A stretch of 8,664 nt of DNA from CAYVTV01 sp964526475 (GTDB taxonomy: Bacteria; Bacteroidota; Bacteroidia; Bacteroidales; GCA-2748055), in NCBI GenBank assembly GCA_964526475.1, contig CAZGKF010000079.1, forward strand, positions 1 through 8,664, written 5' to 3'. The number at the start of each line of letters is the position of its first letter. The stretch's first letter is position 1. Position numbers and translations under genes: made by a program. Shown piece after piece: positions 1 to 7,720 of this stretch. The notes beneath the pieces were generated by a model, which saw only the letters and a list, made by a program, of their open reading frames with translations, had not been told where the DNA came from and searched no databases.

Positions 1-131
1 CTTTTTTGTGGCAGAAAAAAGTAGGAATAAAATTGTTGGAATCCGTGGTGACTTTCCCGCCTGCCATGCGCTGGAGGCAGAAACGGCGGGCAGGTTGCCT
101 GCTTTTTTGTGGCAGAAAAAAGTAGGAATAA
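1..131. repeat. Pair of 30-bp direct repeats 101 bp apart
   Basis: Positions 1-30 and 102-131 are identical over 30 bases and diverge at the next base. Each copy starts with CTTTTTT and contains AAAAAAG seven bases later, so each is itself a 7-bp inverted repeat with a 7-base loop. The spacer (31-101) is GC-rich near its end and palindromic. The first copy begins at the window edge, so the repeat may continue upstream. No reading frame of note crosses it. It lies just ahead of the efflux operon. I infer an intergenic repeat family of the kind common in Bacteroidota, but its genome copy number cannot be seen here. Confidence 0.8.
56..108 (+). terminator. GC-rich palindromes with a T-run, possible terminator
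   Basis: CCCGCC (56-61) pairs perfectly with GGCGGG (85-90), and TGCC (62-65) pairs with GGCA (76-79) inside it. Immediately after, GCAGG (90-94) and CCTGC (98-102) form a 5-bp stem with a 3-base loop, followed by six T (103-108). The second hairpin plus T-run has the form of an intrinsic terminator for a gene upstream of the window. The T-run also belongs to the repeated 30-bp unit, so this may be repeat structure rather than a dedicated terminator. Confidence 0.4.
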
Positions 132-164
132 GAAAAAAATATTAACCCAGTAATTTCAATCGAT

Positions 165-1457
165 ATGATAAAATTTTTCATCAGATTTAGCTTGTTTTAT
201 TTTACGATGCTTCTTCTGCAGTGCTCACCCATGAAAGCCCAAAAGAAAATGTATCTGAGTCTCGACAGTGCCAGGCATTATGCAGTGGTTCATAACAAGA
301 ACCTGATTAATGCCGGACTCAGTGTTGATGAGGCGGAAGAGAAACTCAGGGAAACCATAGCTCAGGGACTCCCAAAGGTCGATGCTGCAGTAGATTATAA
401 CAACTTCTTTAACTCTACAGCTTCACTCGGGGGCATGACATTTACTTTTAACCCCACGAGCAACCTGACCATGTCGGTAGGTCAGCTTATCTTTAGCGGA
501 AGCTATATTGTAGGCATTCAAACAGCTAAGCTCTTCAGGGAAGTTACTGAAAAAAGCAGGGATAAAACTGAACTGGAAATCAAGGCCCAGGTAAGCCAGG
601 CCTACTATCTCGGACTGATATCTGAAAGATCCTGTTCCATTATGGAAGCGAACCATAAAAATATGCGGGATATGCTCGAAAAAACCAGAGCCATGGTACA
701 AGTGGGTATAGCTGAAGAACTCGATTATGACCAGTTGTCGGTTCAGGCAAATATGCTGGAGAATGCACTTAAAGCATCTGAAAGACAGCTGGAATTATCG
801 GTGAACATGCTTCGTCTTCAGATGGGACTTGATGCTGAAACGGATATATCCCTGACGGATGATTTGGAAACCATTGTTAAACATACCGATTTTACAGCAA
901 GTCTTATTAATCCTTTTGAAGTAAACAATAATCTCGATTTTCAGCTTTTACAAATACAAACCAGTATTGCTGAAAAACAGGTAAGTATGGAAAGAGCCGG
1001 ATATCTTCCAACGATAACGGGTTTCTACAATTATACCGAGAAAATAAAGAAACCTGAACTCGACTTTGCTCCAAAGCATGTAATTGGATTAAATGTTAGC
1101 ATACCTATTTTCGCCAGCGGATTGAAACAAGCAAGGGTGAACCAGGCTAAAATAAAATTAAAAGTGGCGGAAAATCAAGAATCCCTGACTTCTGAACAAC
1201 TTCTGATTCAGGAAAAACAACTTCGTTACAACCTTAACAACTCCCTCGAACAATATGAAAGTCAACGGATAAATATTGAGGTAGCACATAGGGTTTATGA
1301 TAACATTAAGCTAAAATACCAGCAAGGCATTGTTTCCAGCCTTGATCTGACAACAGCCAGCAGTAATTACCTTCAGGCGGAAAACAATTATATTTCTGCA
1401 GTGATACAATTACTGAATGCACATATTGAAATGGATAAATTTTTAAGTAACCTTTAA
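165..1457 (+). CDS. TolC-family outer-membrane efflux channel protein
   Basis: This 430-residue protein is the likely outer-membrane exit duct of the tripartite pump encoded by this operon. Residues 1-26 form a signal peptide: Lys/Arg near the start, a hydrophobic stretch, then a probable signal peptidase I site after MKAQ. Two OEP-type repeats follow, roughly 30-225 and 250-428, each rich in heptad-like helices. Family hallmarks visible are a long first helix after LSLDSA (31-36), a beta-strand segment ending GQLIFSG (106-112), LPTITG (281-286) and the second strand region SIPIF followed by SGLKQARVNQA (322-333 or so), matching the strand-to-helix turn typical of TolC homologues. Length is normal for the family. 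The start at 165 is the only one giving a complete signal peptide. The adaptor gene begins 13 bp after the stop, supporting one transcript. Substrate cannot be read from the channel. Confidence 0.93.
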   Translation: MIKFFIRFSLFYFTMLLLQCSPMKAQKKMYLSLDSARHYAVVHNKNLINAGLSVDEAEEKLRETIAQGLPKVDAAVDYNNFFNSTASLGGMTFTFNPTSNLTMSVGQLIFSGSYIVGIQTAKLFREVTEKSRDKTELEIKAQVSQAYYLGLISERSCSIMEANHKNMRDMLEKTRAMVQVGIAEELDYDQLSVQANMLENALKASERQLELSVNMLRLQMGLDAETDISLTDDLETIVKHTDFTASLINPFEVNNNLDFQLLQIQTSIAEKQVSMERAGYLPTITGFYNYTEKIKKPELDFAPKHVIGLNVSIPIFASGLKQARVNQAKIKLKVAENQESLTSEQLLIQEKQLRYNLNNSLEQYESQRINIEVAHRVYDNIKLKYQQGIVSSLDLTTASSNYLQAENNYISAVIQLLNAHIEMDKFLSNL

Positions 1458-1470
1458 ATATTTAACTAAA

Positions 1471-2538
1471 ATGAGAACCATGAATGCATTAAATACAGTA
1501 TTTATTATTTTGGCTGCAGGTTTTGCAACTTCAGGATGTTCCTCTTCTACTGATAAAGCATCTCCTTCTGTCAGCACACAAGAAGCAGACAACAGAACGG
1601 AAGTGGTCAAAATAATGAATATCGATTACAGGACAATATCCCGTAGTATAACTTACCCTGCTAATCTACAGGCCTTCAGGGAGGTACACCTCGCATCCGC
1701 TTCACCAGGCAGGATAGAAAAAATTCATGTGGAAACCGGTTACACTGTAAGAGAAGGGCAATTGCTCGTGGAAATGGATAAGACGCAACTGCAGCAAGCG
1801 ATAGTACAATTGAATAATCTGGAGACCGATTACAGGAGGCTGGATACTCTTCGAAAGGCCGGAAGCATTTCACAGCAGCAGTTTGATCAGATGAAAACCC
1901 AGTACGACGTTTTGCGTTCAAGTGTGCAGTTTCTACGGGAAAATACCCGTTTAACAGCTCCTTTCAGCGGGAAAGTTTCAGGCAAATATTTTGAAGATGG
2001 GGAGATGTTTTCCGGTGCCCCCAACACCCCTTTTGGGAAAGCTGCTATCCTTTCCCTGGTTCAGACAAATCAGCTTAAAGCATTGATAAACGTCACGGAA
2101 ACTTATTACCCGAATATCAAAACAGGTATGCCGGTTTATCTGAACAGCGATGTATATCCGGAAGAATCTTTCAAGGGAAAAATCATCCACATCTACCCCA
2201 CTGTAGATCCGGCTACCCGGACTTTTACCATTGAACTGGAAGTCGGGAATAAAGATGAACGACTAAGACCCGGAATGTTCACCCGTGCCACTATTGAACT
2301 GGAAAAGATCAAAGCGTTAGTTTTACCTGCAATTGCAGTTCTTAAACTCCAGGGTTCAAACGAACGATTTGTTTTCCTGGAAAAAAATGGGAAAGCACAA
2401 AGAGTTATTGTTGAACTGGGTGAACGCTATGACGATATGGTGGAAATAATTACCGATGATATAAAGGCAGGGGATAAATTGATAATAGCAGGCCAGTCAA
2501 GATTGCTTGACGGGATGGAAGTCTCCATTAGCCAATAG
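1471..2538 (+). CDS. RND efflux periplasmic adaptor (HlyD/AcrA-like, membrane fusion protein)
   Basis: This 355-residue protein should bridge the inner-membrane pump and the outer-membrane channel. Residues 5-22 are hydrophobic and end in TSGC with Cys23, so it is probably a lipoprotein, although Thr at -3 is not ideal for a lipobox. Domains in order: first lipoyl half (about 70-104), a short alpha-hairpin (about 105-157) containing the family motif AGSISQQQFD (130-139), second lipoyl half starting LTAPFSGKV (161-169), beta-barrel (about 200-280) with DPATRTF and LRPGMF (265-270), and a membrane-proximal domain with LPAIAVL (285-291). The hairpin is short, as in many RND adaptors of Bacteroidota. 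A second ATG lies at 1480 (Met4), and either start leaves the signal intact. The gene sits 13 bp after the channel gene and 46 bp before the pump gene. Confidence 0.94.
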   Translation: MRTMNALNTVFIILAAGFATSGCSSSTDKASPSVSTQEADNRTEVVKIMNIDYRTISRSITYPANLQAFREVHLASASPGRIEKIHVETGYTVREGQLLVEMDKTQLQQAIVQLNNLETDYRRLDTLRKAGSISQQQFDQMKTQYDVLRSSVQFLRENTRLTAPFSGKVSGKYFEDGEMFSGAPNTPFGKAAILSLVQTNQLKALINVTETYYPNIKTGMPVYLNSDVYPEESFKGKIIHIYPTVDPATRTFTIELEVGNKDERLRPGMFTRATIELEKIKALVLPAIAVLKLQGSNERFVFLEKNGKAQRVIVELGERYDDMVEIITDDIKAGDKLIIAGQSRLLDGMEVSISQ

Positions 2539-2584
2539 TCTGAATTTTTATGCAGATTTTTTCATTAAAATATAATTTACAAAG

Positions 2585-5500
2585 ATGAGCATATATAAAA
2601 GCGCTGTTAACAACCCCATCACCACCCTTATGGTTTTCACCGCCGTTATTGTTATGGGGATATATTCATTGATCTATATACCTATAGATCTCTATCCGGA
2701 GATGGAACCTCCTTTCATTTCAGTAATGACAACATATCCGGGAGCCAATGCAAGTGATATTGAGGTAAATGTCAGCCGGAGGCTGGAAGATGCTTTTAAC
2801 ACAGTGGATAACCTTAAACAACTTACATCAGTATCCAGTGATAACCTTTCAGTTATAAGTCTCGAATTTGAATGGGAATCTGACCTGAATGAAGCAACAA
2901 ATGATGTGAGGGATGCCATTGACCGCATTTATAATTATTTGCCGGAAGGAGTTGACCGTCCCGCTATCTTTAAGTTCAACATGAGTATGATCCCGATCAT
3001 ATTTTATGCTGTAACAGCAGAAGAAAGTTATCAGGGACTTGCAAAGATATTGGAAGAGAAGATTATCAATCCGCTTAACCGTATTGAGGGAATTGGATCG
3101 GTAGGTATGATAGGTTCGCCTCAGCGGAGAATATATGTAGAAGCCGATCCGGTAAAACTTGATGCATACAACATCAGTCTGGAACAGATAGGGAACATTG
3201 TTGCTGCAGAGAACATGAATAAGCCTTCAGGAAATATCAAAATGGGCATGATGGATTACCAGTTACGTATTGAGGGGGAACTGGAGGAAAGTTCTGAGTT
3301 AATGAATCTGGTACTCGGGCACTTTAAGGGACGTTCCATATTACTAAGGGATGTGGCAATAGTGCGCGATACATTAAAAGATGTTTCCTTTAAAGAAAGA
3401 ATAAGCGGAGAAAAGGGTTTGCGTATGTTCGTCATGAAACAGTCGGGAGCAAACACAGTAAAGATAGCCAGGGAGGTAAGAAAAGTCATTACCGGTTTGG
3501 AGAAAGACCTCCCTCCTGATATACAGATAAGAGAAGTAATGGACACTTCCGTATTCATCAATGATTCCATTTCAAATCTCTCAAAAACTCTGTTATGGGC
3601 TCTCTTTTTCGTTATTCTCGTTGTGCTGTTTTTTCTGGGAAAATGGCGGGCTACTTTTATAGTTGTGCTTACTATCCCAATCTCCCTGATAGTATCGTTC
3701 ATTTATCTTTATTTTACAGGAGGTTCAATTAATGTGATTTCTCTGGCATCTCTTTCTATTGCTCTGGGAATGGTTGTTGATGATGCCATTGTTGTATTGG
3801 AAAATATTTCAAGGCATATTGAACGCGGAAGCAGCCCCAGGGAAGCAGCCATATATGCCACCAATGAAGTCTGGCTTGCAGTTATTGTAACCACACTTGT
3901 AATAGTTGCAGTTTTCTTTCCCCTTACCCTGGTATCGGGAATGACAGGTGTTTTGTTCAAACAACTGGGATGGATTGTGACTATAACGGTTGTCACTTCC
4001 ACTGTTGCTGCTATATCTCTTACCCCAATGTTATCATCCAGGTTATTCGGCCTTAATAATAATAGAAATAGAAATAAATTGCCTGGTCGCTTAAGTCATG
4101 CAAGATTAATTGAACCCATGTTGACTCGTATTGAAGGCTTCTATGAAAAAACACTTCGCTTTGCTCTCAGGAACAAAAGAAAGATATTATTTACTGCTTT
4201 GGCTGTTTTTGCAGGCTCTTTGTTACTGCTCAGATTCGTAAGCACCGATTTCATGCCCGAAGCAGATGAAAGCAGGATAGCTGCAACTGTAGAACTTACA
4301 ACAGGTTTGCGGGTGGAAGAAACATTAAAAGTAACGGAGAAAATCGAAGCAATAATCAAAGAGCGGTATCCTGAAGTTCTGATAATGGCAGCCTCATCAG
4401 GATCTGATGATGCCGGAGGTATGTTATCCCTTTTCACTCAGCAGGGTTCCAATATGATCAATATTATGATGCGCCTGAAACCTGTTTCAGAACGTGAAAG
4501 ATCAGTATGGGACATTGCCGGTGACATGAGAAGACAGCTGGAACTGATCCCTGAAATTGTGGAATTCTCAGTATCAACATCGGGAGGAGGATTTGGGGAG
4601 AATACGGTAGATGTGGAAATTTATGGTTATGATTTTAATGTAACCAGTAAACTGGCGCAAGTAATTAAAACAAATATTGACAGCATCCGGGGTGCGGAAG
4701 ATGTTAAGATAAGCCGGAAGAATGAGAGGCCCGAACTCCAGATAGTTCTGGACAGGGAAAAGCTTGCTGCCAATGGTCTGAATACAGCAATGGTCTCAAC
4801 AGCCATACGAAACAGGGTGGATGGGCTTACTGCCTCTATCTTCAGGGAGGAAGGAGAAGAATATGACATCATTGTGAGATATAAGGAAAAATACAGGAGT
4901 TCCATAACCGACCTCGAGGCAATAACTATAAATACTCCTATGGGTCAAAGGATTAAACTCAGTGAACTGGGTGAAGTAAAAGAGTATTGGAGTCCCCCAA
5001 ACATTGAGCGTAAAAGAAGGGAAAGGAAAGTTACTGTTTCAGCCGTGCCATCAGGGATATCACTAGGAGATCTTGCAGGTGAAATAAGAAAAGTTGTTAA
5101 TTCTGTGGAAATACCGCAGGGTGTAATGGTAACTGTCGGGGGAGCTTATGAGGATCAGGTTGAATCATTTATGGACCTGGGGCTTCTTCTTGTGATCAGT
5201 TTAATACTGGTGTTTCTCGTTATGGCTTCACAATTCGAATCTTTTGTGATGCCCTTTGTGATCATGTTTTCCATTCCCTTTTCTTTCACGGGAGTTATCC
5301 TTGCACTTTTCCTCACGAATACAACACTGAGCGTAATTGCAGCTCTGGGAGCAGTCCTGCTGATTGGTATTGTGGTGAAGAATGGTATCGTACTGGTAGA
5401 TTATATAAATCTCATGCGCGACAGGGGAGTAAACCTGAACGAAGCTATAGCTATCTCAGGGAGGATGCGTTTAAGACCCGTTCTCATGACAGCTATGACA

Positions 5501-5713
5501 ACTATCCTGGCCATGCTTCCGCTGGCACTCAGCCGTGGGGAGGGATCAGAGATATGGAGCCCTATGGGAATAAGTCTTATCGGAGGGCTGATATTCTCTA
5601 CAGCTGTAACACTGGTCATAGTTCCGGTCGTTTATGGTATCTTCTCCCGTAAAGGAGAGAGGGAAAAGATCAAAAACATAAGAAATAAATTTACCTTTTT
5701 AAATCATCAATAA
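2585..5713 (+). CDS. RND-family efflux pump, inner-membrane permease (AcrB/HAE1 type)
   Basis: This 1042-residue protein is a full-length resistance-nodulation-division transporter, the proton-driven motor of the tripartite pump. The layout is classic: TM1 near the N-terminus, a large periplasmic loop (about 32-330), TM2-6 (about 335-485), TM7 (about 530-550), a second periplasmic loop to about 855, and TM8-12 (about 860-1020). The proton-relay residues are present: adjacent Asp399 and Asp400 in GMVVDDAIVVLENI (TM4), Lys932 in GIVVKNGIVLVDY (TM10) and Thr969 in a MTAMTT segment (TM11), corresponding by position to D407, D408, K940 and T978 of AcrB. The Asp pair favours the HAE1 class over the heavy-metal HME class. 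Actual substrates are unknown, and could be drugs, lipids or other amphiphiles. The PII-like gene follows after 10 bp. Confidence 0.96.
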   Translation: MSIYKSAVNNPITTLMVFTAVIVMGIYSLIYIPIDLYPEMEPPFISVMTTYPGANASDIEVNVSRRLEDAFNTVDNLKQLTSVSSDNLSVISLEFEWESDLNEATNDVRDAIDRIYNYLPEGVDRPAIFKFNMSMIPIIFYAVTAEESYQGLAKILEEKIINPLNRIEGIGSVGMIGSPQRRIYVEADPVKLDAYNISLEQIGNIVAAENMNKPSGNIKMGMMDYQLRIEGELEESSELMNLVLGHFKGRSILLRDVAIVRDTLKDVSFKERISGEKGLRMFVMKQSGANTVKIAREVRKVITGLEKDLPPDIQIREVMDTSVFINDSISNLSKTLLWALFFVILVVLFFLGKWRATFIVVLTIPISLIVSFIYLYFTGGSINVISLASLSIALGMVVDDAIVVLENISRHIERGSSPREAAIYATNEVWLAVIVTTLVIVAVFFPLTLVSGMTGVLFKQLGWIVTITVVTSTVAAISLTPMLSSRLFGLNNNRNRNKLPGRLSHARLIEPMLTRIEGFYEKTLRFALRNKRKILFTALAVFAGSLLLLRFVSTDFMPEADESRIAATVELTTGLRVEETLKVTEKIEAIIKERYPEVLIMAASSGSDDAGGMLSLFTQQGSNMINIMMRLKPVSERERSVWDIAGDMRRQLELIPEIVEFSVSTSGGGFGENTVDVEIYGYDFNVTSKLAQVIKTNIDSIRGAEDVKISRKNERPELQIVLDREKLAANGLNTAMVSTAIRNRVDGLTASIFREEGEEYDIIVRYKEKYRSSITDLEAITINTPMGQRIKLSELGEVKEYWSPPNIERKRRERKVTVSAVPSGISLGDLAGEIRKVVNSVEIPQGVMVTVGGAYEDQVESFMDLGLLLVISLILVFLVMASQFESFVMPFVIMFSIPFSFTGVILALFLTNTTLSVIAALGAVLLIGIVVKNGIVLVDYINLMRDRGVNLNEAIAISGRMRLRPVLMTAMTTILAMLPLALSRGEGSEIWSPMGISLIGGLIFSTAVTLVIVPVVYGIFSRKGEREKIKNIRNKFTFLNHQ

Positions 5714-5723
5714 TATCAGATAA

Positions 5724-6017
5724 ATGAAAGCCGTAATGATCATTTTCAACCAGACACATACAGAGCGTGTAGAGTTCATTTTTGACAACCTGCAGATCAG
5801 GGGCTTTACCTGGTGGAGTGAAGTTAGAGGAAGGGGGACTAATACAGGAGAGCCCAGAATGGGCACCCATACCTGGCCGGAGATGAACTCAGCCGCAATG
5901 ACCGTCATACCGGAAGATCAGGTAGAATCCCTCCTTAAGGACATTAAAAAACTGAATGAATTAAATGAGAATGTTGGTGTACGGGCATTTGTGTGGAACA
6001 TAGAGCAAATGATATAA
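5724..6017 (+). CDS. Small PII-like (nitrogen regulatory protein P-II superfamily) protein in efflux operon
   Basis: This is a 97-residue soluble protein with no signal peptide or membrane segment, hence probably cytoplasmic. Its pattern resembles a PII-like ferredoxin fold: strand MKAVMIIFN (1-9), helix about 11-23, a GFTWWSEVRGRG segment (27-38) resembling the strand and glycine turn that precede the PII T-loop, a short charged loop with GTHTWP (47-52), strand AAMTVIP (57-63), helix 64-80, then a GVRAFVWNIEQM strand (85-96) resembling the strand after the PII B-loop. The T-loop region is shorter than in GlnB/GlnK, and the C-terminal extension is missing. The gene starts 10 bp after the pump gene, so co-expression is nearly certain. 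PII-like proteins such as the DUF3240 group are known beside RND pumps. By inference it could bind a nucleotide or metal and modulate the pump. The fold call is by eye only. Confidence 0.72.
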   Translation: MKAVMIIFNQTHTERVEFIFDNLQIRGFTWWSEVRGRGTNTGEPRMGTHTWPEMNSAAMTVIPEDQVESLLKDIKKLNELNENVGVRAFVWNIEQMI

Positions 6018-6130
6018 TCCCTTTTTGTTGCGAAACTGAAGCGGAAATATCAATAGAAAGTCTATTCCTTTTCTCGCAAGAATTAATAAATAATTATTAC
6101 TTTTAGTACCAGCCCAAAAAATCTAAATCT
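6018..6130 (+). promoter_or_regulatory. Intergenic region with nested hairpins and weak promoter-like element
   Basis: This 113-bp gap separates the efflux operon from the oxidoreductase gene. AATAGA (6052-6057) and TCTATT (6061-6066) form a 6-bp stem with a 3-base loop, followed by the pyrimidine-rich CCTTTTCTC. TTGCGA (6028-6033) and TCGCAA (6074-6079) could pair around it. This could end the efflux transcript, but the stem is AT-rich and the tail interrupted. TACTTTTA (6098-6105) matches the Bacteroidota -7 consensus TAnnTTTG except the last base, with no well-placed -33 TTTG. Both calls are weak. Confidence 0.3.
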
Positions 6131-7507
6131 ATGAAAATATTGAACCAGACTTTAATCAGCAAGCAGGTTGACCGTCGTAACTTTATAAAAAAATCCGCTT
6201 TACTAGCCGGTATAACCGGGTCCTTTTCCATTATTCCACGGCATGTTTTAGGCGGGCCTGGTTACATTCCGCCAAGTGATAAATTAAATATTGCCGGAAT
6301 AGGAATTGGCTACATGGGAAGTCGCAATCTGAATCGTCTCGATACAGAGAATATCGTGGCTCTCTGCGATGTGGATCCAAATTATGTGGCGCAAACGATC
6401 GCGAAATACCCCAACGCAAGGTTCTACAGCGATTACAGGGAAATGCTTGATAAACAAAAAGACATAGACGCAGTTATGATTGCGACACCCGATCACACAC
6501 ACGCTGTGATTGCCATGGCAGCTATGGCAGCTGGTAAACACGTATACTGTGAAAAGCCGCTGACACATAACGTATATGAAGCGCGTTTGCTGGCAAATAC
6601 CTCCATCCAATCTAAGGTCGTAACTCAAATGGGGAATCAGGGTAATTCAGATGAAGGCCACCGTTTGATCTGCGAATGGATATGGGGTGGAGTGATCGGT
6701 GAAGTACGTGAGGTTGATGCGTGGTGCAATTTATCATACTATCCCTGGGGTCATGCCTGGTGGAGTTCCCAGTGGTCTGAGCGTCCCGTGGAGACACCTC
6801 CTATACCCGAAAAGCTAAACTGGGATTTATGGATCGGGCCTGCAGCTATGAGACCTTATCACCGGGCCTACCATCCTATGACATGGCGGTGTTGGTGGGA
6901 TTTTGGTTGTGGCATGATGGGGGACAGAGGTGCTCACACTCTCGATAGTGCTTACTCGGCTTTGAAACTTACACCTCCTCTGAGTATCGAAGCCACTTCG
7001 TGCGGTAACACACCGGATGTTCATCCATTATCGGCCATTGTGACTTACCAGTTCGGAGAACGTAATGGTATGCCTCCTGTGAAACTTACATGGTACGAAG
7101 GGACGAGGGCCCCCCGCCCGACTGAACTTGAAGACGAACAAGAAATGCCAGGAGAAGGTGGAGTTGTTTTCAAAGGCTCCAAGGGAATGATTATGTGCGG
7201 TCATGTAGGTCAAAATCCACAGATAATACCTCAATCCAGAATGAAGAAAATAAAGCTTCCGGAAAAAACCTTACCACGTGTGGAGGAAGGACACTATCAG
7301 AGCTGGGTGCGTGCCTGCAAAGGCGGACCAGCTGCAGGATCCCGCTTCACTCACTCAGGTCCTCTGAACGAGATCTGCCTGCTGGGAAATATCGCCAAAC
7401 GAGTCGACAGGCGTATTGAATGGGACCCGGTAAATATAAAGATCACAAACTATCCTGAGGCTAATCAATATGTCCGTCCTGAGTATCGCAAGGGATGGGA
7501 ACTATAA
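6131..7507 (+). CDS. Tat-exported Gfo/Idh/MocA-family oxidoreductase
   Basis: This 458-residue protein is probably an NAD(P)-dependent sugar or glycoside oxidoreductase exported folded with its cofactor. Residues 1-45 are a twin-arginine signal: Arg15-Arg16 in DRRNFIKK, then a hydrophobic stretch. The Rossmann domain starts near 52 with GIGYMG (58-63) forming GxGxxG, continues through ALCDVD (77-82) and ATPDHTHA (118-125), and ends with the family signature EKP (141-143). The C-terminal substrate domain carries GDRGAHTLD (264-272), where Asp265 and His269 fit the conserved DxxxH positions used for catalysis. It is unusually rich in Trp between 183 and 256, as in the secreted subfamily common in Bacteroidota and Planctomycetes. 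Exported relatives include GH109 enzymes and dehydrogenases that make 3-keto-glycosides. The degraded DUF1080 gene and the deacetylase gene downstream support a carbohydrate role. The substrate is not determinable. Confidence 0.92.
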   Translation: MKILNQTLISKQVDRRNFIKKSALLAGITGSFSIIPRHVLGGPGYIPPSDKLNIAGIGIGYMGSRNLNRLDTENIVALCDVDPNYVAQTIAKYPNARFYSDYREMLDKQKDIDAVMIATPDHTHAVIAMAAMAAGKHVYCEKPLTHNVYEARLLANTSIQSKVVTQMGNQGNSDEGHRLICEWIWGGVIGEVREVDAWCNLSYYPWGHAWWSSQWSERPVETPPIPEKLNWDLWIGPAAMRPYHRAYHPMTWRCWWDFGCGMMGDRGAHTLDSAYSALKLTPPLSIEATSCGNTPDVHPLSAIVTYQFGERNGMPPVKLTWYEGTRAPRPTELEDEQEMPGEGGVVFKGSKGMIMCGHVGQNPQIIPQSRMKKIKLPEKTLPRVEEGHYQSWVRACKGGPAAGSRFTHSGPLNEICLLGNIAKRVDRRIEWDPVNIKITNYPEANQYVRPEYRKGWEL

Positions 7508-7520
7508 CATTATAAAACTG

Positions 7521-7676
7521 TATTGTATACTGTGTGTATATTCCCTTGTATACCATGTCTGTTGTTCAAACAGCGGGAACGGGGTGGGTGGGTCCGTAAG
7601 ACATTAACTAATTAGTAGTTAAAAAATTTAGGCTTAACCAAACAGACATTTTCCACCGTTTTTAACGGTGGAAAAT
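7521..7676 (+). promoter_or_regulatory. Highly structured intergenic region (G-quadruplex motif, inverted repeats)
   Basis: Most of this 213-bp gap (7508-7720) is structured. TTGTATAC occurs twice (7523-7530, 7546-7553). ATGTCTGTT (7555-7563) is the exact inverse of AACAGACAT (7641-7649). CTGTT (7559-7563) can instead pair with AACAG at 7569-7573. GGGAACGGGGTGGGTGGG (7575-7592) is a canonical four-tract G-quadruplex motif. TTAACTA (7604-7610) and TAGTTAA (7616-7622) form a 7-bp hairpin. A perfect 13-bp hairpin closes the region. It may be a structured leader RNA, a transcription end, or a degenerate mobile repeat; nothing here matches a riboswitch I recognise. Confidence 0.45.
7648..7676. repeat. 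Perfect 13-bp inverted repeat, 3-base loop
   Basis: ATTTTCCACCGTT (7648-7660) and its exact complement AACGGTGGAAAAT (7664-7676) flank a TTT loop. The hairpin would be stable in RNA or DNA. Neither strand has a T-tract directly after the stem, although the stem ends in AAAAT, so a standard intrinsic terminator is not a clean fit. It ends 44 bp before the start codon of the DUF1080 relic, so it may lie in that gene's leader or end the oxidoreductase transcript. Confidence 0.75.
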
Positions 7677-7720
7677 TAAACTAAAATATATTATATATTA
7701 ACAATCAAAAATTTAATAAA

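Noticed and set aside
1..131. CRISPR array
   Set aside because: Only two repeat copies are present, and the 71-bp spacer is too long and palindromic.
165..240. Lipoprotein call for the TolC-like protein from LLLQC (Cys20)
   Set aside because: Gln at -1 is not accepted in lipoboxes, and a signal peptidase I site after MKAQ fits better.
3256..3702. 148-codon open frame on the minus strand inside the RND pump gene
   Set aside because: It lies wholly within a strongly supported gene, has no recognisable domain, and fits a chance antisense frame.
2585..5713. Heavy-metal (CusA/CzcA type) assignment of the pump, suggested by the PII-like neighbour
   Set aside because: The adjacent Asp399-Asp400 pair in TM4 with Lys932 matches the HAE1 pattern, and the adaptor lacks obvious metal-binding His/Met clusters.
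6284..6628. 114-codon minus-strand frame inside the oxidoreductase gene
   Set aside because: Antisense to the Rossmann domain, Cys/His/Val-rich with no family pattern; a shadow.
7195..7419. 74-codon plus-strand frame inside the oxidoreductase gene
   Set aside because: It overlaps the well-supported C-terminal domain in another frame and shows low-complexity Arg/Ser-rich composition typical of a shadow frame.
7648..7676. Standard intrinsic terminator
   Set aside because: The hairpin is perfect, but no T-tract follows the stem on either strand, so I list it as an inverted repeat instead.
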